A stretch of 64,000 bases of DNA, taken from NCBI GenBank assembly GCA_007827375.1, contig VISH01000002.1, forward strand, positions 2,319,001 through 2,383,000, given 5' to 3'. The stretch is from Alteromonadaceae bacterium 2753L.S.0a.02. GTDB lineage: Bacteria > Pseudomonadota > Gammaproteobacteria > Pseudomonadales > Cellvibrionaceae. The translations under genes were made by a program, and so were the position numbers. This document shows positions 59,601 through 64,000 of this stretch, piece after piece. The first letter of the stretch is position 1. Every line of letters starts with the position of its first letter. The notes beneath the pieces were generated by a model that was given only the letters and a program-made list of their open reading frames with translations, had not been told where the DNA came from and ran no database searches.

Positions 59601-60444
59601 GGTGCCAGGCAACTATGTCGCTCAATTGGTGGTGAACGATGGTGAACTTAACAGTGATCCCGACACCGTGATGATAGAAGTTACCGAACCGGCTACTTGT
59701 GATATGTCTGGAATTGACTCACGCAGCTTCCCCGTAGTAATTCGTGACTTCAAGAGTTCCCATGCCGACTTCGAATATCGCATCGCAAATGACCGCGGTA
59801 TTGTTGAAGAGATGCTGGGTGCGGATGATAAGCCAGTGTATGCACACGGCTATGAGGGCACAGCCACTACTAATGGGCCCGATAACTTTAATCAGTGGTA
59901 TAACGATGTCGAAGGTGTGAACCTGCGTATCCCAATGTCATTGGAGATAACACGTACGCCCAACACCAGTACCTGGACCTACACCAACAAGTCGTTCTTC
60001 CCTATCGACGATATGGGTTGGGGTTATACGCCAAAAATGTCGCATAACTACCACTTCACCCTCGAATCACATCTGTCCTTCGACTATGTGGGTGGTGAGG
60101 AATTTACCTTCCGTGGTGATGACGACTTGTGGTTGTACATTAACGGTAAGTTAGTCATCGATATCGGCGGTGTGCATGAAGTTCAGGAACAAACCATTCG
60201 GCTTGATGAACTGGCTGCAGATCTTGGTATAGAAGTGGGCAACCGTTACAGCTTCGACCTCTTCTTTGCCGAGCGTCATACGGTGAAATCCAACTTCATG
60301 TTCCAGACCAGTATGGTGCTCAGTTGTGATGACGTGGACACGAATCATTCCGGTCACGGCGACGAAACCAACCCGGGGCAGGGTGCAGGTACAGATAACA
60401 CCTCGAACACTGGTGTTGATAACCCCAATAAATCTGGGAATTAA
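56665..60444 (+). CDS. large surface lipoprotein with EVTPTP linker, PKD-like repeats and fibro-slime domain
   Basis: This 1259-residue protein has a lipoprotein signal ending LASCSG (Cys about 24). Residues about 60-520 look like a repeat fold of beta-propeller type (DGKTILFAAH, DGTIVFSTDR). Residues about 528-728 are a Pro/Thr/Val/Glu linker with many EVTPTP repeats. Three PKD/K319L-like Ig repeats follow (APVADAGADQ, then APVADAGDDQ and KPVANAGSDV; about 732-1010). The C-terminal part (about 1015-1235) is a fibro-slime domain: FPVVIRDFKSSHADFEY, FRGDDDLWLYINGKLVID and GNRYSFDLFFAERH. Such domains occur in cellulose- or slime-binding surface proteins. It is probably an outer-surface adhesin. 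Confidence 0.88.
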   Translation: MLQRIRSQLSCIALVSNLVILASCSGEGGEPATNSNAEKQTAIVSDTQFVFIERNSQKSISSASEKLNNSLVNDASSPLDVVAPYEFNPGAKLILRSSLDINGQNSDLLVSYFGSSDYDVKNLNTSFDGKTILFAAHGPLDHPSDNTWNIYEYSFATGELRRVIADDTLANAGQDTNPAYAEDGTIVFSTDRAAGNPNHPVDNYLDAEQEADDCYKVSANEKPSLLHSMTAAGENILQLTYGNHHDTQPASLKDGRVAFMRWTRSYELLPQCENQDRSVQGKVSLESFFSSDYPAGSKAPTAWENEELCSYTQETPFGPVLATNHYSILRINADGSELQQLYNTVSTTASDEALLHLQELVQVENGKLVALLKHRYNAFLGGNVMEFQSPQEKGSNVVFANMAMKPVINDNVSLFPNQASIPGWFSAVAPYRDGSSRLLVSWAQCTVVDNGVSSFCDQNAAADKIQNSYGIWVFDPTSDSRLPVVKSKAGVEYSELALAQPHVGADFPYDPYLAEYVDDVDDSRIVCDDPSVVVTPAPSMEPSATPQPTATPAPSAEPTPGSTVEPTMPPGPATTEPTTEPSVTPTPIVTPTMEVTPTPVVTPSTEVTPAPTVTPSAEVTPTPEVIPSSEVTPTPDVTPSSEVTPTPEVIPSSEVTPTPEVTPTSEVTPTPEVTPTSEVTPTPEVTPSPEVTATPTPEVTPTSEVTPTPEVTPTPEVTATPEPTVEPVNNAPVADAGADQSLETGDLASLTGAGSTDIDGDELTFAWAFVEMPVGSSATLDDATSVTPSFTADVAGVYVLSLVVDDSMVSSEPDTVSINVAMANTAPVADAGDDQAVEAGAVVTLDGSGSSDADNDALTYNWTVVSSPEGASLSDVAVVDPSVQIPVAGVYVFQLVVSDGLASSEPDQVVVTTINAKPVANAGSDVAVEADYLVELDGSNSYDPENAPISYSWSLLSQPEGSYVSLSGATTASPSFTPAVPGNYVAQLVVNDGELNSDPDTVMIEVTEPATCDMSGIDSRSFPVVIRDFKSSHADFEYRIANDRGIVEEMLGADDKPVYAHGYEGTATTNGPDNFNQWYNDVEGVNLRIPMSLEITRTPNTSTWTYTNKSFFPIDDMGWGYTPKMSHNYHFTLESHLSFDYVGGEEFTFRGDDDLWLYINGKLVIDIGGVHEVQEQTIRLDELAADLGIEVGNRYSFDLFFAERHTVKSNFMFQTSMVLSCDDVDTNHSGHGDETNPGQGAGTDNTSNTGVDNPNKSGN
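58434..58833 (+). repeat. DNA repeat coding for the EVTPTP linker
   Basis: Units of about 18 bases built on ACTCCGACTCCGGAAGTT repeat many times, with synonymous changes, and encode (E/D)VTPTP and similar pairs. The run is the kind of minisatellite that varies in copy number. The complement also reads open for 177 codons (58302-58835), but that frame only reads the repeat backwards. Confidence 0.85.
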
Positions 60445-60476
60445 TACCTTTTAAATTTAGCGTTCTCTAAACTTTT

Positions 60477-60508
60477 AAAGGCGATGTCACACGACATCGC
60501 CTTTTTTG
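60477..60508 (+). terminator. rho-independent terminator after the fibro-slime gene
   Basis: AAAGGCGATGTC and GACATCGCCTTT form a perfect 12-bp stem with an ACAC loop, followed by a T run, 33 bases after the stop. Confidence 0.92.
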
Positions 60509-60617
60509 TTTTGGGGGGCAGTTCAGATTGCCGATGAGAACGAAAATATCTAAATCATCCTGCCAAGCTCTATCTATACTTACTGAGTGACTACTCCCAA
60601 CCTCCCTATGTAACCCT

Positions 60618-61868
60618 ATGAGCGCGAGTCGAAAAACTCAGCAGATACAGCTCTCGCAGTTAATGCCGGGCATGTTCGTCGTAAAGCTCGATATTCCCTG
60701 GATTGAGAGCCCCTTCCTGAAGCACAGCCGCTTAATTACAAGTATCGATGACATCAACAAGCTTCGCAAAGCGGGTGTTCGACAGGTGATTATCGACACT
60801 GAAAAAGGCGATGTGCCCACAGCTTCTCAAAACAAAACGCCCACACCCGGAAAAGTGCTGACAGAAAATAAGGAAATATCGCCAAACAAACTCAAACAAG
60901 CCGACAATGCATCAGCGAGTGGATTAGCCAAAGAACTGGACGTAGCTGTGAAATTACGCTCCGAAATAAAAAATACCGTGCGTACGATTAACGATAAACT
61001 GGAGCGTAACCTACCGATAAACAGCGATGCACTCTTGCCTTTGATAGACGATACCCTTTTGAGTTTGCAGCGCAACGATCAAGCTTTACTGAACCTGGTT
61101 CACCTAACTCATAAGTCCCAAAAATTAATCGACCATGCGTTTGGCACCTTTTGTTTGGCGCTAAACCTTGCAGTAACTGTAAATTTCGATACGGAAGAAA
61201 GACAGGCACTGGGCATTGCTGCACTTCTCCACGAAACGGGATGGCTACAGTTACCCCTCCATCTTATGGGAAAAAGAACGGAGTACACCAAAAGTGAGCG
61301 GGCCCTAGTGCAATCACATATCGAGATGGGCTTGCGGCTACTAAAAGAATCTGAAATACCCAGCCTAAGCCGGCGAATCATAGAAGAACATCATGAGTTG
61401 TGTGATGGCAGCGGTTACCCTAAGGGCCGCGATGCACAGAATACCCATCGTGCTTCAAAATTATTCTGCGTCGTAGATACCTATGATGAATGGGTGCATC
61501 AATTGCTCGATAAACCCGGCAGTTTGCCCACCAATGCTCTGAGAGCGCTGTATAAATTGGCGGAGCAGGGGCGATATGACATTGAATTCGTTGCTGGCCT
61601 CATAAATATTCTTGGCGTTTATCCGATAAGCAGTGCTGTGTTGCTAAGTACAGGGGAAAAAGCCGTTGTGGAGGAAGTACATCGCGAAGCGCATCTCAGC
61701 CCGGTGGTTAGAATCGAATACGACGTTAATGGCCGTCCGCTTAAAAATGCACTGCGCGTGGATTTAAGAGGGCCAGAGGCCGAAGGGCGCATTATAAAAA
61801 TGGTGCTTGATCCTAGCGATCCGGCTGAAGATCCTCTAAAACGGCTTCATTTGGAAGTTTCTGAGTAG
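60618..61868 (+). CDS. DUF3391 and HD-GYP-like protein with altered HD motif
   Basis: This 416-residue cytoplasmic protein has an N-terminal DUF3391-like domain (LMPGMFVVKLDIPWIESPF) and a C-terminal HD-GYP-type domain, which normally hydrolyses c-di-GMP. The HD doublet is changed: LLHETGWLQLP (about 204) instead of LLHDIGKIGIP, although HHELCDGSGYPKG (about 264) and VVDTYDEW remain. Loss of the HD Asp should weaken or abolish metal binding, so it may be a c-di-GMP receptor rather than an enzyme. The next gene starts 3 bases after its stop. Confidence 0.87.
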   Translation: MSASRKTQQIQLSQLMPGMFVVKLDIPWIESPFLKHSRLITSIDDINKLRKAGVRQVIIDTEKGDVPTASQNKTPTPGKVLTENKEISPNKLKQADNASASGLAKELDVAVKLRSEIKNTVRTINDKLERNLPINSDALLPLIDDTLLSLQRNDQALLNLVHLTHKSQKLIDHAFGTFCLALNLAVTVNFDTEERQALGIAALLHETGWLQLPLHLMGKRTEYTKSERALVQSHIEMGLRLLKESEIPSLSRRIIEEHHELCDGSGYPKGRDAQNTHRASKLFCVVDTYDEWVHQLLDKPGSLPTNALRALYKLAEQGRYDIEFVAGLINILGVYPISSAVLLSTGEKAVVEEVHREAHLSPVVRIEYDVNGRPLKNALRVDLRGPEAEGRIIKMVLDPSDPAEDPLKRLHLEVSE

Positions 61869-61871
61869 CTT

Positions 61872-63320
61872 ATGCCGTTGTCTATGCTTTCCAGCGAAGC
61901 GCAAAATTGGCTAACACACTGGCCAGACGGCATTATCTTGCTAGACGAATTTAAACACATTTGTGGAGTTTCACCGCGGGCACTGGACATTCTGAGTTGG
62001 CGTGAAGCCGAATTGCTTAATCACTCAATGCACGACATTCTGTGCATAAAGGCGCGTCAGTTTGAGCATGAAGCCAATCTTTGCCCGATTTGCCTGGAGG
62101 CTCAAAAAGGCGTTATTAATAGTGGTTATTGGTTATCGGGGCAGGGTGAATATCTTAGTGTCGACTACCGAACTGTAGAACTGCCGGATTCTGCAGGGAG
62201 TCGATACGTGGTAAATTTTTATCGCAATGATTCACTTCCACACAGCTATGCTGAATTGGAAAAATTTGCGGAATATGTTGATAAAAACCCCGCCGCAATC
62301 GCCGAATTCGATTGTGATGGCCAAATGCTGTTCTGTAACCCTTCTATGCAGCAATTGATGGTTGAGCACGGTTTCGATGATCGTGGTATCGCACGCATTT
62401 TCCCTGAAAATATTGCTGATATCTGTGCGACACCAACAAATCTCACCGAAGCTGCAGCTCCCGTAGAAGTGGAATTAGAGAACTGTTGGCTCAACTGGTA
62501 TTTTTGTAACATCGATTGTCACAGCGGTAAAACAGTCATTGGGTATTTGTTTGATGTGACTGCGCAAAAAGTTGCACAACTGCAGGCAAGTTTGGCTCGT
62601 GCGGAAGCGCGGCGTGATTTTTATGCCAAGATGATTCACGAACTTCGCACCCCTCTGAATGCCATAGTGGGTTACTCCGATTTACTGCTGTGCCGCTCTG
62701 CCGATGGTCTGGGAGAACGCGATCAACGCGCGCTGCGCGGTATAAAAGTAGGCGGCATGCAGTTGAATGAATTAATTTCGGATACGCTCGATATTTCAAA
62801 AATTGAAGCGGGAAAAATGACCGCTGAAATCGAAACTTTTTTTGTATCAGCCGTTGTTGATGATATCAATGAGCAGATGCAATATCTTGCCGATGTTAAA
62901 AAGCTGAGTTACGAAGTGCTATGCCCAAAAGATTTGCAGGTCACCTCAGACCGCCGCAAGGTTCGTCAGATTCTGATCAATTTAATATCCAATGCGATTA
63001 AATATACCAAGCAAGGAAGTGTGCACACTGAAATTTCCGGGCCATTGCAGCAAGAATTGCGCGGTGAGCAGACTTCACTTTTTTCAATAAGCGTGCAGGA
63101 TACCGGTGTCGGTATTCCGGAGGATCAACTGGAGGAACTGTTTGTTGAATACCGCCAGGTGCGCGAACAGCAAAATCGCGGTATCCAGGGAACGGGCTTG
63201 GGCTTGTCGCTGGTGCAAGAGCTCATTGAAATTCTGAACGGTGATATTCGCGTACAGAGTAGCTATGGGGAAGGGAGCTGTTTTACCGTCAGACTCCCCG
63301 TGTCACTTGAACACTTTTAA
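61872..63320 (+). CDS. PAS-domain sensor histidine kinase
   Basis: This 482-residue soluble kinase has two PAS-like regions (about 10-110 and 125-235; FDCDGQMLFCNPSMQQLM in the second), a phosphorylation box MIHELRTPLNAIVG (His about 257) and an ATPase domain with NLISNAIKYTKQGSV, QDTGVGIPED and GTGLGLSLVQEL. The Cys-rich part of the first PAS (CIKARQ, LCPICLEAQ) might bind a metal or cofactor. It has no receiver domain. It is almost certainly co-transcribed with the preceding gene, linking a two-component input to c-di-GMP binding. Confidence 0.92.
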   Translation: MPLSMLSSEAQNWLTHWPDGIILLDEFKHICGVSPRALDILSWREAELLNHSMHDILCIKARQFEHEANLCPICLEAQKGVINSGYWLSGQGEYLSVDYRTVELPDSAGSRYVVNFYRNDSLPHSYAELEKFAEYVDKNPAAIAEFDCDGQMLFCNPSMQQLMVEHGFDDRGIARIFPENIADICATPTNLTEAAAPVEVELENCWLNWYFCNIDCHSGKTVIGYLFDVTAQKVAQLQASLARAEARRDFYAKMIHELRTPLNAIVGYSDLLLCRSADGLGERDQRALRGIKVGGMQLNELISDTLDISKIEAGKMTAEIETFFVSAVVDDINEQMQYLADVKKLSYEVLCPKDLQVTSDRRKVRQILINLISNAIKYTKQGSVHTEISGPLQQELRGEQTSLFSISVQDTGVGIPEDQLEELFVEYRQVREQQNRGIQGTGLGLSLVQELIEILNGDIRVQSSYGEGSCFTVRLPVSLEHF

Positions 63321-63416
63321 TCCAGCAACACTTATTTAATTAACCATCAAAACCCATTTAAGTGCTTAGTAGGTATGGCACTAAAAAAATAACGTCAGAT
63401 TTGACAGACACGTTTG

Positions 63417-63704
63417 TTAAGAACGGTCGTATTGGCATAAATAAGCGGTATCAACAGGAACTTGTAAGTCGAAACTTTGATTGGCGGCAACTTCAAAAGT
63501 TTGCCCAGCAATGAAAGTCTGCCACGTTTCACTACCCGGCAATTTTACCTCCAGCTCTCCGCTAACCACGGTCATTACTTCGCGACAATCGGTTGCAAAA
63601 GTATATTCGCCCTTGGCCATAACGCCGACAGTGGCGGGTAAACCCTTGGGCTCGAAGGAAATCGATTTTACCTTACCTTCGAAATATTCGTTCACGTTTA
63701 GCAT
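63417..63704 (-). CDS. ppnP: pyrimidine/purine nucleoside phosphorylase PpnP
   Basis: This 95-residue single-cupin protein matches the YaiE/PpnP family, which cleaves several nucleosides with phosphate. Typical segments are MLNVNEYFEGKVKSISF, GVMAKGEYTFATDCREVMTVVSG and GQTFEVAANQSFDLQV. The ATG at 63704 has AGGAG about 9 bases upstream; the frame stays open further left on the strand but that part belongs to the neighbouring gene in another frame. Confidence 0.95.
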   Translation of the reverse strand: MLNVNEYFEGKVKSISFEPKGLPATVGVMAKGEYTFATDCREVMTVVSGELEVKLPGSETWQTFIAGQTFEVAANQSFDLQVPVDTAYLCQYDRS

Positions 63705-63741
63705 AATTTTTCTCCTGAATGGGGCGGCGATTATACCGGTT

Positions 63742-64000
63742 TCAATCCGCTTCAGCGAGATCCATAAATTGCAATTCGTAGGCGAAGGCAATGATGTGGG
63801 CGACCGCGATGTACAAGTCTTGGGGTATGCTGTCGCCAAGTTCCAGTTGGCTGAGTAATTCAACCAGTGGGCCATTGTCACAAAGAGGCACTCCTGCCTC
63901 TTCAGCGATACGCAGAATTTCTTCGGCTTCGTGGCCAACACCTTTAGCGGTTACTGTGGGAGCGCTGGAGCCATCATAGAAAAGTGCAATGGCTTTGGTG
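63742..64000 (-). CDS. FlhB C-terminal-domain-like protein (partial, 5' end beyond the window)
   Basis: The leftward frame reads KAIALFYDGSSAPTVTAKG, HEAEEILRIAEEAGVPLCDN and DLYIAVAHIIAFAYELQ, which matches small proteins related to the cytoplasmic domain of FlhB/YscU, the type III export switch. They are usually about 90-110 residues and are often encoded next to fliK; here 85 residues are visible, so only the start is missing. The true FlhB autocleavage motif NPTH is not in this part. The gene points to a flagellar gene nearby to the right. Confidence 0.85.
   Translation of the reverse strand, partial: TKAIALFYDGSSAPTVTAKGVGHEAEEILRIAEEAGVPLCDNGPLVELLSQLELGDSIPQDLYIAVAHIIAFAYELQFMDLAEAD

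Overview
The window looks like a chromosome segment of a marine, polysaccharide-associated gammaproteobacterium, most like the Cellvibrionales (Teredinibacter/Saccharophagus type). The basis is a gamma-type housekeeping set (cmoA, cmoB, cmoM, nfi, menA, arfB, ppnP), many c-di-GMP proteins, a large Pro/Thr-linker lipoprotein with PKD-like and fibro-slime domains, and a PKS/NRPS cluster. The genus is inference from gene content and recall, not from a search.

Region 1 (1-9360) is a stretch of integron gene-cassette array without its integrase, which should lie to the left. Six attC sites, all in the same orientation, separate small genes of unknown function, several of them exported. Two different IS1182-family elements sit in two of these attC sites. 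Each is inserted at the conserved GTT core triplet, in the same orientation, and is flanked by GTT on both sides. The first is itself split by a complete IS66-family element with a perfect 8-bp duplication (TTTAATAC).

Region 2 (9360-11730) is gene-poor. It holds an array of CCAAT motifs spaced mostly 22 bp apart, one helical protein of unknown function, an IS481-type transposase remnant and a 136-bp internally deleted IS1182 relative.

Region 3 (11729-27448) is a hybrid PKS/NRPS cluster in two divergent units. The leftward unit encodes methyltransferase-ACP, then TubC docking-C-FkbH-PCP, then a stand-alone ketosynthase, with start/stop overlaps. The rightward unit encodes one 2270-residue protein, KS(dead)-AT-ACP-C-A-PCP-TE, followed by a membrane-anchored hydrolase. 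The KS inside the big protein has lost Cys and both His, so the free KS probably supplies condensation in trans. The adenylation pocket reads like a glycine code and there is no ketoreductase. The product may be an O-acylglycerate-primed beta-ketoacyl-glycine, possibly cyclised to a tetramic acid. A ketoglutarate-semialdehyde-type dehydrogenase lies convergently beside the cluster.

Region 4 (27600-44370) is mostly housekeeping and signalling: diguanylate cyclases, cmoB/cmoA, a receiver-TPR protein with a small soluble histidine kinase, an M16C protease, a MazG-like protein, cmoM-arfB, a di-iron ODP-type protein paired with a small MCP-like protein, a pyruvate kinase-like protein without the usual C domain, menA and nfi.

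Region 5 (44434-56268) encodes what looks like an envelope-spanning machine: three small outer-membrane barrels, a coiled-coil protein, three TPR proteins (two of them lipoproteins), a TolQ/ExbB homologue, two TolR/ExbD homologues and a TonB-like protein with an AgmX/PglI-type C terminus. The composition resembles the Agl-Glt core of Myxococcus. A terminator closes it, followed by the fibro-slime lipoprotein, an HD-GYP-like protein with an altered HD motif, a PAS histidine kinase, ppnP and, at the right edge, an FlhB-C-terminal-like protein.

No rRNA, tRNA or CRISPR array was recognised by eye.
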